DNA of 64,000 bases from Pyxidicoccus xibeiensis (lineage in GTDB: Bacteria > Myxococcota > Myxococcia > Myxococcales > Myxococcaceae), in contig NZ_JAJVKV010000009.1 in the NCBI RefSeq assembly GCF_024198175.1, forward strand, positions 310,001 through 374,000, read 5' to 3'. The position numbers were made by a program, and so were the translations under genes. The notes below the pieces were generated by a model. It was not told the origin of the DNA. It did no database searches and saw only the letters and a list, made by a program, of their open reading frames with translations. How positions within the stretch are numbered: the stretch's first letter is position 1; every line of letters starts with the position of its first letter. Below, one piece after another: positions 7,114 through 15,131 of the stretch.

Positions 7114-9210
7114 ATGTCGCGAGTGCTGGATCGCCGGTCCGTCCTGAAGTGCTTCGTCGCCGTGGCCGCGAGCACCGCGTTCGGTTGCTCGGACGATGGC
7201 GACGACATGCCCATCGTCGAGGACCGCGCCTTCTTCCCGCAGTCCGTGGCGTCGGGAGACCCACGTCCGGGGAGCGTGGTGCTCTGGACACGCGTGGAGG
7301 ATGTGGGCAACCCCGGCGATGACCTGCGGCTCACCCTCCAGGTCTCCACCCACGAGCGCTTCAAGGAGCGCGTCCTGGAGTTCGTGGACGTGCCCGCCAC
7401 CGCGGCGCATGACCACGTCGTCAAGGTGAAGGTCGTCGGCCTGGCGCCCCGCACCCGGTACTTCTACCGGTTCCTCTACGCGAAGAACGGACGGCGCGTC
7501 TCGTCGCCCGTGGGGCGCACGCGCACCGCGCCGGAGGCGGGCTCGGGCGAGCCGGTGCGCTTCGTGGTGGCCAACTGCCAGAACTACAACGGGCGCTACT
7601 ACAACGCCTGGCAGCGCCTGCTGCAGCTCGACGAGGACCTGGACTTCGTGGTGTTCCTCGGGGACTACGTCTACGAGACGACGCCCGAGGCGGCGCCTCC
7701 CGAGGGCGCGCGCCAGGTGCGCTTCCGCGAGCCGGAGGGCGCGCTGCGACTGGGCCCCGTGCTCGCGGCCGCGTCACTGTCCAACTACCGGGACCTGTAC
7801 CGGACATACCGCACGGACCCGTTCCTCCAGGGCGCGCACGAGCGCTACCCGTTCGTCTCCGTCTGGGACGACCACGAGTTCTCCGACGACTCGTGGGACG
7901 CACACGCCAGCTACACGGACGGACGCCAGGACGAGCTCCAGGTGGAGCGGCGCCGCAACGCGGAGCTCGCCTTCTTCGAGTACCTCCCGGTGGACCCCGA
8001 GGACGTGTCCGGCGGCCCGGTCGACCTGGATGCCACCCGCGTCTACCCGGACACGCGGCTGTGGCGCGCGCTCGACTTCGGCGCCTCGCTGCGGCTCATC
8101 GTCACCGACTACCGCACCCGGCGCCCCGACCACCTCATCCCCGAGGACGCCTGGCCCGCTACCGTGGCCGTGGACGCGGCGGCCCTGGCGACGCTGGGGG
8201 TGGCGGCGGCCTTCGCGGCGGACACCTTCGCCTATGTCGACATCGACGCGCCGGAGTACGCCGAGGCCAAGGGCATCCTGCTCCAGGCCTACCAGCAGCT
8301 CGCGGTGGCGGCGGGGCTGACGGCGCAGGAGGCGGCCACCCGCGCCGCCGCGGTGGTGCGAGGCCCGCTGGCGCTGGCGTACGTCAACCCGGTGCTCGCC
8401 CAGGTGGGCCGGGCTCCCATCGACCCTGCTGGCAAGGCGCGGGGCATCGCCTTCGTGCACCTGGGGAAGACGGCGCTCTTCTCCCGGCTGGGCTCGCGCT
8501 ACGTGGTGGTGAAGGACACGTACGACGTGTACGCCGCGTGGCGCGACGTATCCACGGGAGGCGCGGCCCAGGACGCGCTGGGCCCGGAGCAGTCGGCCTT
8601 CGTGCGGGACGCGGCGGCCGGCCCGCAGACGTGGAAGGTGCTGGTCAGCTCGGTGTCGGCCACCTCCATGGTGTGGGACCTGAGCAACAAGCCGGACGTC
8701 GAGCCCGTGACGGTGCGCAACCGCTACTACTTCGACGTGGACCAGTGGGACGGCTTCCCCCAGGCGCGGGCGCGGCTGCTGGGGCAGCTGCGCGGGCTCA
8801 CGTCGGATAGGACGGTCGTCGTGTCGGGTGACATCCACGCCGCCTTCGCCTCGGTGGAGGCGGGCGTGCCGGCCCTCACCGCGCCGTCCATCTCCTCCGC
8901 GTCGGTGCAGGAGGAAGCGGCCGAGCAGGTGACGGCGGCGGGCTTCCCTCCCGGCTCGGCGGTGTTCCGCTACGTCGTCACCGAGCAGAACGCCACGCTG
9001 CGCGAGGGCAACCCGGGCATCGCCTTCGTGGACACCGGCGCGCAGGGCTTCACCGTGGTGGAGGTGGGCGCCGACGCCGTGCGGGCCGCCTACCACCTCA
9101 TCCCCAGCTCCGAGGCGGGGACCTCCTACGCGGACCGGCCCGAGGAGCTGGCCGCACGCTTCACGCGGCGGGACTTCACCGTGCGCGCAGGAGCCATCTC
9201 CGAGGGGTGA
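7114..9210 (+). CDS. PhoD-like alkaline phosphatase/phosphodiesterase, Tat lipoprotein
   Basis: A metallophosphoesterase of the PhoD family, exported folded. The N-terminus has a twin-arginine motif (DRRSVLK) and a lipobox ending in Cys (STAFGC). A PhoD N-terminal beta domain is followed by catalytic motifs FLGDYVYE, VWDDHEFSDDSW and VVVSGDIHAAF, which supply the metal ligands. At 698 residues it is longer than usual (about 500-550). Most of the excess is an Ala-rich, probably helical insertion around residues 345-440, between the DDHE and GDIH motifs. GAGGAGA precedes the ATG. The likely role is scavenging phosphate from organic esters or diesters at the envelope. Confidence 0.9.
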   Translation: MSRVLDRRSVLKCFVAVAASTAFGCSDDGDDMPIVEDRAFFPQSVASGDPRPGSVVLWTRVEDVGNPGDDLRLTLQVSTHERFKERVLEFVDVPATAAHDHVVKVKVVGLAPRTRYFYRFLYAKNGRRVSSPVGRTRTAPEAGSGEPVRFVVANCQNYNGRYYNAWQRLLQLDEDLDFVVFLGDYVYETTPEAAPPEGARQVRFREPEGALRLGPVLAAASLSNYRDLYRTYRTDPFLQGAHERYPFVSVWDDHEFSDDSWDAHASYTDGRQDELQVERRRNAELAFFEYLPVDPEDVSGGPVDLDATRVYPDTRLWRALDFGASLRLIVTDYRTRRPDHLIPEDAWPATVAVDAAALATLGVAAAFAADTFAYVDIDAPEYAEAKGILLQAYQQLAVAAGLTAQEAATRAAAVVRGPLALAYVNPVLAQVGRAPIDPAGKARGIAFVHLGKTALFSRLGSRYVVVKDTYDVYAAWRDVSTGGAAQDALGPEQSAFVRDAAAGPQTWKVLVSSVSATSMVWDLSNKPDVEPVTVRNRYYFDVDQWDGFPQARARLLGQLRGLTSDRTVVVSGDIHAAFASVEAGVPALTAPSISSASVQEEAAEQVTAAGFPPGSAVFRYVVTEQNATLREGNPGIAFVDTGAQGFTVVEVGADAVRAAYHLIPSSEAGTSYADRPEELAARFTRRDFTVRAGAISEG

Positions 9211-9255
9211 GCGTCGCCCGACGTCCCGGCACGCGGCCTGCACTGACACCCATCC

Positions 9256-9286
9256 GAGCCCGCTTCCCATGGTCGGACGCGGGCTC
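9256..9286 (+). terminator. Possible terminator after the PhoD-like gene
   Basis: A perfect 8-bp stem (GAGCCCGC / GCGGGCTC) with a 15-nt loop lies 45 bp past the stop codon. There is no U-tract. Confidence 0.4.
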
Positions 9287-9386
9287 ACGCAGGCCCCGCC
9301 ATGCCCGCAGCCAGGGGGGCTGACGACATGGCGACACGAAGTCGGAGGGGTGGCCTGCCAGAACGTCACGTGAGGTCAAAACAGTC

Positions 9387-9809
9387 ATGAATCCCAACAA
9401 GCAGAAGCAGCTTCGTCGTCGTCGCAACCGCGGAATGACGCTCATCGAAATCATGGTGGTCATCACCATTCTCGGCCTCATCGCAGCGGCCGTGGGCGTC
9501 GCCGTGATTCCCCAGCTGGAGGCGGCCCGGAGGGACACCGCCGCGCTGGACATCAAGAACATCCAGACGGCGCTCAAGCTCCACTACACGAAGAAGGGCA
9601 AGTTCCCGGACACGGCGACCGGCCTGTCAGCGCTGGTGGAGGGGCACACGCTGGATCAGCTGCCCAAGGACCCGTGGAACAATGACTACGTGTACCTCAA
9701 CGAGGGCGGCAAGCCTGTCATCCTGTCCTACGGCGCGGACGGCACCGCCGGGGGCGAGGGCAACGATGCGGACCTCTCCTCGGCGGACACGCGCAACTCG
9801 AACGGCTGA
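9387..9809 (+). CDS. gspG: GspG-like type II secretion major pseudopilin
   Basis: A 140-residue type IV pilin-like protein. The basic leader ends in RG and is followed by the prepilin peptidase site and N-methylated helix (MTLIEIMVVITILGLIAAAV), with Glu at mature position 5. The globular part has GspG hallmarks: LDIKNIQTALKLHY, then LPKDPWNNDYVY and a C-terminal ILSYGADGTAGGEG calcium-loop region. It would form the pseudopilus that drives substrates through the T2SS secretin. No other gsp gene is nearby, so it is an orphan copy here. GAGG precedes the ATG at a long spacing (11 nt). Confidence 0.9.
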   Translation: MNPNKQKQLRRRRNRGMTLIEIMVVITILGLIAAAVGVAVIPQLEAARRDTAALDIKNIQTALKLHYTKKGKFPDTATGLSALVEGHTLDQLPKDPWNNDYVYLNEGGKPVILSYGADGTAGGEGNDADLSSADTRNSNG

Positions 9810-9818
9810 GCCATGGTG

Positions 9819-9851
9819 ACCGGCCTCCCGTTCCCGGGAACGGGAGCCGGT
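9819..9851. terminator. Strong hairpin between convergent genes
   Basis: A 15-bp stem with one bulged C (ACCGG-C-CTCCCGTTCC / GGAACGGGAGCCGGT) and a 2-nt loop. It sits between the gspG stop and the stop of the convergent chemoreceptor gene, so it can serve both directions. Confidence 0.7.
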
Positions 9852-9862
9852 GTTCCGTCTCG

Positions 9863-11755
9863 TCAGACGCGGTAGGTGCCCGCCACCACTTCCATGCGCT
9901 GCGCCACGTCGCGCAACAGCTCGGTGGTCTGCTGGGTGCCCTTCAGGCCCTGCATCGTCTCTTCCATCATCTTGGACAGGTCCGTCACCGCGGTGAAGAT
10001 CTGCGCGACGCCGGCGTTCTGCTGCGTGACCGCCGCGGCAATCTGCTGCGCCGCGTTTGCGTTGTCCTGGATGATGCCCGCCAGCTCGCGCAGGCTGTCA
10101 CCGCTGGCGCGCACCTGGCCCAGGCCCACCTCGGTGCGCCGCTGCCCCTCCTCGGAGATGCCCACCGTGGCCTGGATGGCCCGGCGGATGTCCTCGAGGA
10201 TTTCGCGCACCCGCCCCGTCGAGGTGATGGACTGGTCCGCGAGGCTGCGAATCTCGCGCGCCACCACGCCAAAGCCCTTGCCGTGCTCACCCGAGCGCAC
10301 GGACTCAATGGCCGCGTTGAGCGCCAGCATGTTGGACTGGTCCGCCAGGTCCTTCACCGTCTGGGTGATGCCGTCGATCTGCTGCGTGCGGTCCGCCAGC
10401 GCGGAGATGCTGGTGGCCATGCGCCCCACCTGCTCGCGCAGCTGCTCGAAGCCCTGGAGGCTGGCGCTGACGGTGGCCTCACCCGCGGAGCCCACCTCGC
10501 GGGCCCGCGCGGACGCGCCGAGCACCGCCTGCGAGCGGTCCGCCGCCATCATCGACGTCTGCTTGATTTCCTGCGCCGTCACCTGCGTCTCCTGCAGCGC
10601 CGCGGCCTGGCGTGACAGGTTGCGCTCCTGCTGGGACGCCGCGCTGGTGAGCTCGGCCACCGTCTGCCCCAGCACCTTCGTCCCCTGCTGGAGGCTGGCG
10701 GTGGACTCGCGCAGGTGGTTCATCATCCGCGAGAAGGCCTGCGCCAGCTCGCCCACCTCGTCACGGCGTGACGGCACCGCCACGCGCTGGGTGAGGTCGC
10801 CCTCGCGGACGATGCGCCCCACCACCTCGCTCAGCGTGGAGATGGGCCGCGTCATGCCGTGTGCCAGCAGCCAGGCGCCCAGGCCGGCCAGCAGCAACGA
10901 GCCCACCGTGAGGAGCACCGCCACCGTCTCGGCGCGCTGAATCGGCGCGTAGGCCTCCTCGGGGTCCACCGTGGCCACGAACAGCCAGCCGTCCCCCACG
11001 TCGTGCCGCGTCTCGTTGTTGACTGCCTGCGCGCTGACGGCATCCGCGGCGCGCGGCGTGGCCGCGTCCCGCGAGTCGTACAGCGAGGTACCGTCCGCCG
11101 ACCTCACCTCCAGCGCGAAGCTCTTCTGGCCCCGCGCATGCGAGCGCTCCAGCGCCGTGGACACCACGCTGCTCACCTGCCCCCAGTCATACGCCGCCAG
11201 CAGGACGCCGATGCGCGCGCCGCTGATGGGGCTGAGGACGGGCACGGCGAATGGCAGCACGCGCTGGCCGAAGACCGGGTCCACCTGGGTGACGGCCCCC
11301 GTGTCCAGCCGGCCCTCCAGCGCGGCGCGGAACCAGCCCGAGGCGACGACCTCCGGCTGGCGGGCGACGAAGGCCTCGCGCAGCAAGGGCGCACTGGCGG
11401 AGACGGCCCGGCCGTCCTCGGTGAAGAGCACCAGCCCGCTGAACGAGGGGTGGCGCTTCTGGAGCGTCGCGAGCACCGCGTCGCTCTTCTCGAAGGTGTC
11501 GAACAGCAGCGCGCCCCGGAGGATGGCGTCCTCGGACCAGCTGCGGGCATTGGCCTCGCGCTCGGCGAGCGCGCTCTCCACCAGGTCCCTCAGCCCCTCC
11601 GCCTCCACCTCCAGCGTGGCGTGGATCTGCTCGTGGATGTTCTCCGTCGTGGAGAACCGCTGGAAGAGGTTGAGCGGCAGCAGGGCGCAGAGGATGAGCA
11701 GGGACACCGCCAGCGTGAGGCGGGCGCGCAGCTTCAGGCCGTCCAGGAATCGCAT
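9863..11755 (-). CDS. Methyl-accepting chemotaxis protein with periplasmic Cache domain
   Basis: A transmembrane chemoreceptor. TM1 lies at residues 10-32, followed by a periplasmic dCache-like domain of about 240 residues, TM2, and a HAMP domain beginning MTRPISTLSEVVGRIVREGD. The cytoplasmic coiled-coil signalling domain has the highly conserved tip (NAAIESVRSGEHGKGFGVVA) that binds CheA/CheW. The ATG at 11755 is chosen because it gives a classic MCP N-terminus; a GTG at 11770 would give a 4-nt GTGA overlap with the upstream gene and is possible. It is co-transcribed with the Cache-like secreted protein upstream. No che genes adjoin it, so its kinase array is elsewhere. Confidence 0.9.
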   Translation of the reverse strand: MRFLDGLKLRARLTLAVSLLILCALLPLNLFQRFSTTENIHEQIHATLEVEAEGLRDLVESALAEREANARSWSEDAILRGALLFDTFEKSDAVLATLQKRHPSFSGLVLFTEDGRAVSASAPLLREAFVARQPEVVASGWFRAALEGRLDTGAVTQVDPVFGQRVLPFAVPVLSPISGARIGVLLAAYDWGQVSSVVSTALERSHARGQKSFALEVRSADGTSLYDSRDAATPRAADAVSAQAVNNETRHDVGDGWLFVATVDPEEAYAPIQRAETVAVLLTVGSLLLAGLGAWLLAHGMTRPISTLSEVVGRIVREGDLTQRVAVPSRRDEVGELAQAFSRMMNHLRESTASLQQGTKVLGQTVAELTSAASQQERNLSRQAAALQETQVTAQEIKQTSMMAADRSQAVLGASARAREVGSAGEATVSASLQGFEQLREQVGRMATSISALADRTQQIDGITQTVKDLADQSNMLALNAAIESVRSGEHGKGFGVVAREIRSLADQSITSTGRVREILEDIRRAIQATVGISEEGQRRTEVGLGQVRASGDSLRELAGIIQDNANAAQQIAAAVTQQNAGVAQIFTAVTDLSKMMEETMQGLKGTQQTTELLRDVAQRMEVVAGTYRV

Positions 11756-11766
11756 GGGGTGCACAG

Positions 11767-12309
11767 TCACAGGTCGAGGAGGGAGAGGCCGACGGTGAGG
11801 GCGCCAATGGTCCTTCCGCCGTCGCGCACGGGCAGGGAGACCTGGATGACGTAGGCCTGGGAGGATTCGTCGAAGAAGGGCTTCTCGCGCAGCGTCTGGC
11901 CCTTGCCGAACGGCACCTGGAACTTGGCCTCGTCCCCCTGCCAGTAGTCGGACGTGCGCCGCGTGGCGCCCACCAGGGCGCCCTGGTCGTCCATGGCGAA
12001 GGCCTCGGCCACCACCCCGCCCAGCTGCTCACGGTGACGGTGCAGGACGCGCGAGCACGCGGTGGCGAGCACCTGCTGCTTGAAGGGCGTGAGCACCGGG
12101 GAGGCGCGCCAGGCGTCATCCTGCCCGCGGATGGTGGCCAGCGAAACGCGGCGCGCGTTCTGGGCCCGCACCGCCTGGATGACCTCGGGGTCTACCGCCA
12201 TCCGCCGCAGCGCCGGCAGCACGCCGTCCACCTTCTGCAGCTGGGCAGCGCCATCCGCGGGGAGCTGGGCCAGCAACGAGACCGCCAGGGTGAACCACGA
12301 CATCCACAC
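11767..12309 (-). CDS. Secreted Cache/PDC-type sensor protein
   Basis: A 180-residue protein with an N-terminal signal sequence (WFTLAVSLLAQLPADGAA) and no further membrane segment. The remainder has the helix plus PAS-like sheet pattern of a single Cache (PDC) sensor. Its end (YVIQVSLPVRDGGRTIGALTVG) closely follows the canonical Cache strand ending. It is directly upstream of, and effectively overlaps, the chemoreceptor gene. That suggests a periplasmic ligand-binding partner or a detached sensor domain for it; the partnership is inferred from gene order only. Confidence 0.75.
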   Translation of the reverse strand: MWMSWFTLAVSLLAQLPADGAAQLQKVDGVLPALRRMAVDPEVIQAVRAQNARRVSLATIRGQDDAWRASPVLTPFKQQVLATACSRVLHRHREQLGGVVAEAFAMDDQGALVGATRRTSDYWQGDEAKFQVPFGKGQTLREKPFFDESSQAYVIQVSLPVRDGGRTIGALTVGLSLLDL

Positions 12310-12532
12310 CTCTCCATTTCGGTCGCCAGCGCGACCGGGGCTGGGGACTCGCCCCTATTGAACGCCATGGATTGTTACAGCACGAACAGTCCCTGTTCGA
12401 AGCCAGGAGAGCAAGCTGGCCCTCCTCCTCCTGTCCTGGATGACCGGGTCTGGTGTCTGATGGCCACGCACGAACGTGGATTCCCTGATTCACGACCGTG
12501 CGACTTGCTGTTTTCACCGGGAAGACTCACCT

Positions 12533-13768
12533 ATGACCGCCACTTCCGTCCCCATCGAGCTCCAGCGGGCTGCTCGGCTGGCCATCGTCGTCGCCGCGCT
12601 CGGCTACTTCGTCGACATCTACGACATGGTCATCTTCAGCGTGGTCCGGGCGCAGAGCCTGGAGTCCATCGGCGTTCCCGCGGCCGAGCGGATGGGTGTG
12701 GGCGTCCGGCTGCTGAACATGCAGATGATGGGGATGCTGGTGGGCGGCATCCTCTGGGGCGTGCTGGGTGACAGGCGCGGGCGGCTGTCGGTGCTGTTCG
12801 GCTCCATCTTCCTGTACTCGGCGGCGAACTTCGCCAACGGCTTCGTGCAGACGGTGGAGCAGTACGCGGTGCTGCGCGTGCTGGCGGGCATCGGCCTCGC
12901 GGGCGAGCTGGGCGCCGGCATCACCCTGGTGAGCGAGCTGATGTCCCGGGAGGGCCGGGGCTACGGGACGACGCTGGTGGCCACCAACGGGGTGATGGGG
13001 GCGATTGCGGCCGCGCTGATTGGGAGCCGGCTGGACTGGCGCACGGCGTACATGGTCGGCGGCGGCATGGGGTTCGCGCTGCTGTGCCTGCGGCTGAGCG
13101 TGCATGAGCCGCGCTTGTTCACCGCGATGAAGGAGCAGGCGGTGTCGCGGGGGAACTTCCTGCGGCTCTTGAAGCCGGGGCCGTCCGCGCGGCGGTACGT
13201 GTCGGTGGTGCTGGTGGGCGTGCCCATCTGGTTCGTGATTGGCGTGCTCATCACCTTCGCGCCGGAGTTCGGCCGGGCCTTCGGGATGACGGAGGTGCCG
13301 TCGGTGGCGACCGCGGTGCTGGTGGGCAACGTGGGGACGGTGCTGGGAGATCTGGCCAGCGGCCTGTTCAGCCAGCTGGCGCGCAGCCGCAAGAAGAGCG
13401 TGGCGCTGTTCCTGCTGATTGGCGCGGGCGGCACGGCGGCGCTGTTCACCGTGGGCAGCCAGTCGCTGTGGGCGTTCTATGCGTGCTGCGCGGTGCTGGG
13501 GTTCTCTGCTGGGTACATGGCGGTGCTGGTGACCATCGCCGCGGAGCAGTTCGGCACCAACCTGCGCGCCACCGCGGCGACGACGGTGCCCAACTTCATC
13601 CGGGGCTCCACGGTGCTGCTGACGTCGGGGCTCCAGCTCGCCACGCCGTGGCTCGGGCTGCGGGGCGCGGCCCTGTGCGTGGGTGGGCTCGCGCTGCTGG
13701 TGGCCTTCGCGGCGCTGCGGGGGGTGGACGAGACGTTCGGCCGCGACCTGGACTTCGTGGAGCCGTGA
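12533..13768 (+). CDS. MFS transporter
   Basis: A 411-residue major facilitator with 12 predicted membrane helices. The loop between TM2 and TM3 carries the MFS signature (GVLGDRRGRLSVLFGSI), and a mid-protein cytosolic loop separates the two halves. The fold resembles the sugar-phosphate/aromatic-acid (AAHS/ACS) groups of proton symporters, but the substrate cannot be told. The start is the ATG giving MTATSV; an upstream ATG at 12476 adds 19 polar residues and is less likely. It ends 3 bp from the stop of the convergent gene. Confidence 0.88.
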   Translation: MTATSVPIELQRAARLAIVVAALGYFVDIYDMVIFSVVRAQSLESIGVPAAERMGVGVRLLNMQMMGMLVGGILWGVLGDRRGRLSVLFGSIFLYSAANFANGFVQTVEQYAVLRVLAGIGLAGELGAGITLVSELMSREGRGYGTTLVATNGVMGAIAAALIGSRLDWRTAYMVGGGMGFALLCLRLSVHEPRLFTAMKEQAVSRGNFLRLLKPGPSARRYVSVVLVGVPIWFVIGVLITFAPEFGRAFGMTEVPSVATAVLVGNVGTVLGDLASGLFSQLARSRKKSVALFLLIGAGGTAALFTVGSQSLWAFYACCAVLGFSAGYMAVLVTIAAEQFGTNLRATAATTVPNFIRGSTVLLTSGLQLATPWLGLRGAALCVGGLALLVAFAALRGVDETFGRDLDFVEP

Positions 13769-13771
13769 GCG

Positions 13772-14470
13772 TCAGCGGCCCGCGGCTTCGGCGAAGTGGC
13801 GGGCGAGGCGGTGGAGCAATTCGATGTTCTCCGCCTCGGCGGCCTTGAGCTTGGGGAGCTGGGACTTGAGCTCCTGGAGGTCCTTGCCGCGCTGCTGGAG
13901 GTCCTCGGCGCCCAGGTCCAGCCAGCGGCCCATTTCCGTGGCGGTGAGCTCGAGGTGGAACTGGAAGCCGTAGGACTTCCCCAGCCGGAAGGCCTGCTGC
14001 GAGTACCGGTCCGTGGAGGCCAGCAGCGCGGCGTCGGGCACGGGCTTCCAGGTGTCGCCGTGCCAGTGGGCCACCACCGTCTTGGGGCGGACGCCGGCAA
14101 TCACGGGGTCCTTGAGGCCGTCCTGCGTCCAGCGGACGGGGGCGACGCCGACTTCGAAGCCGTTCTTTCCGACGAAGACCTCGGCGCCTGCGGCGGAGGC
14201 GAGGAGCTGGGCGCCCAGGCAGATGCCCAGGCAGGGGCGCTCGTAGGCGAGGCGCTCGGTGAGGAGGGCGAGCTCGTCGTGGAGGAAGGGGTGCTGCTCG
14301 GCTTCGTAGACGCCCATGGGGCCGCCCATGACGACGACGAGGTCCGCGTCCACGTCCTCGCGCTTCACGGTCCGGAACCGGTTGACGAGGGTGAAGCCCG
14401 CCTCCTGCAGCACCGGGCCCAGCAGGCCCGCCCCCTCGTGCTCCTCGTGCTGGAACACCACCGCGCGCAT
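13772..14470 (-). CDS. Class I glutamine amidotransferase-like protein
   Basis: A 232-residue stand-alone amidotransferase-fold protein of the GMP-synthase-like (GATase1_2) type. The nucleophile elbow is GICLGAQLLA (Cys near residue 88), and the His-Glu pair appears in FQFHLE (around residue 172), so the catalytic triad is intact. VVVMGGPMGVYE is the typical oxyanion region. A C-terminal helical tail of about 45 residues is extra. The ATG at 14470 is preferred over 14476 because GGAGG lies 8 nt upstream. Members are often annotated as putative glutamine amidotransferases or gamma-glutamyl hydrolase-like proteins; the substrate is unknown. Confidence 0.87.
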   Translation of the reverse strand: MRAVVFQHEEHEGAGLLGPVLQEAGFTLVNRFRTVKREDVDADLVVVMGGPMGVYEAEQHPFLHDELALLTERLAYERPCLGICLGAQLLASAAGAEVFVGKNGFEVGVAPVRWTQDGLKDPVIAGVRPKTVVAHWHGDTWKPVPDAALLASTDRYSQQAFRLGKSYGFQFHLELTATEMGRWLDLGAEDLQQRGKDLQELKSQLPKLKAAEAENIELLHRLARHFAEAAGR

Positions 14471-14536
14471 CGTCATGACCTCCGTCCGTGAGTCGCGGAC
14501 GGGAGCCTAGCGGGAATCCCCCGCGAGTGCGCCACG

Positions 14537-14668
14537 TCAGCGGGCCTCGGCGGACGCGGGCTGCTCACACGTCACCCGGAGGGTGTGCGGCGTGTAGATG
14601 AGGAGGGTGACGAGGGACAGGAGCACGTCGGTGGCGGTCACCTCCAGCTCCGTGACCCCGTGGCTATC
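14537..14668 (-). pseudogene. C-terminal remnant of a Bor/Iss-like lipoprotein gene
   Basis: In this frame the sequence reads GVTELEVTATDVLLSLVTLL then IYTPHTLRVTCEQP and a stop. It aligns by eye with the end of the Bor family (…FVNGLLGFITLGIYTPLEARVYC). The signal peptide and N-terminal half are missing: an in-frame stop lies at 14687-14689 and the sequence upstream belongs to another gene. This appears to be a gene decapitated by recombination at the edge of the RHS island. Assignment rests on about 30 residues. Confidence 0.5.
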
Positions 14669-15131
14669 GACTGGGCGGAAGAGGTGTCAGGCAAACCTGC
14701 TCCGGCTGGTCGCGAAGGCTTCGTTCCCCCTGCAGTCGCTGGACTCGCTCCTCGTACCCCGGCTTTGAGAAACTCATCGTTGCAGGTCGGCGGTGCTCAG
14801 CGATGAGTTGCACCCAATACGCGCCCCGTTCATCACTGGTGCTCTCTGCCCGGCGCTCGGCGCCTCCATCCGCAACGACGAGAACCACCTTTGCCCCCGT
14901 GACCGGTCGGGAGGTGGTGCAGTCCACCACTCGGCCATGGGCATCCCAAACAGGGTCGCAGGCTGTTGCGAGGAGCAGCAAAAGCGCGAACTGGGGACGA
15001 ATGGCCGGGCCAACTGGAGCCTGAAGAAGTTCCCAATCACGGGAACCAACTGCGCGCCGCCATTTGTAAGCAAGACCTGGTGCGAGGCGGCGCAGAACGC
15101 GAGCGCGAGGCGTTAGCTTTGCTAGGGCCAT
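14664..15131 (-). CDS. Small lipoprotein-like protein with carboxypeptidase-regulatory-type domain, downstream of RHS gene
   Basis: A 155-residue protein whose ATG lies inside the last codons of the RHS gene (10-nt overlap), suggesting translational coupling. After an unusual 48-residue basic lead comes a hydrophobic stretch (FALLLLLATAC) with a plausible lipobox. It is followed by a CarboxypepD_reg-like beta domain (GRVVDCTTSRPVTGAKVVLV … SDERGAYWVQLIAE … SFSKPGYEER). No better in-frame start is available, so the lead could be real or could hide a frameshift. GC is lower than in flanking genes. Its position fits an immunity or accessory protein for the RHS tip; that is inference. Its stop lies at the joint with the Bor remnant. 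Confidence 0.55.
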   Translation of the reverse strand: MALAKLTPRARVLRRLAPGLAYKWRRAVGSRDWELLQAPVGPAIRPQFALLLLLATACDPVWDAHGRVVDCTTSRPVTGAKVVLVVADGGAERRAESTSDERGAYWVQLIAEHRRPATMSFSKPGYEERVQRLQGERSLRDQPEQVCLTPLPPSR

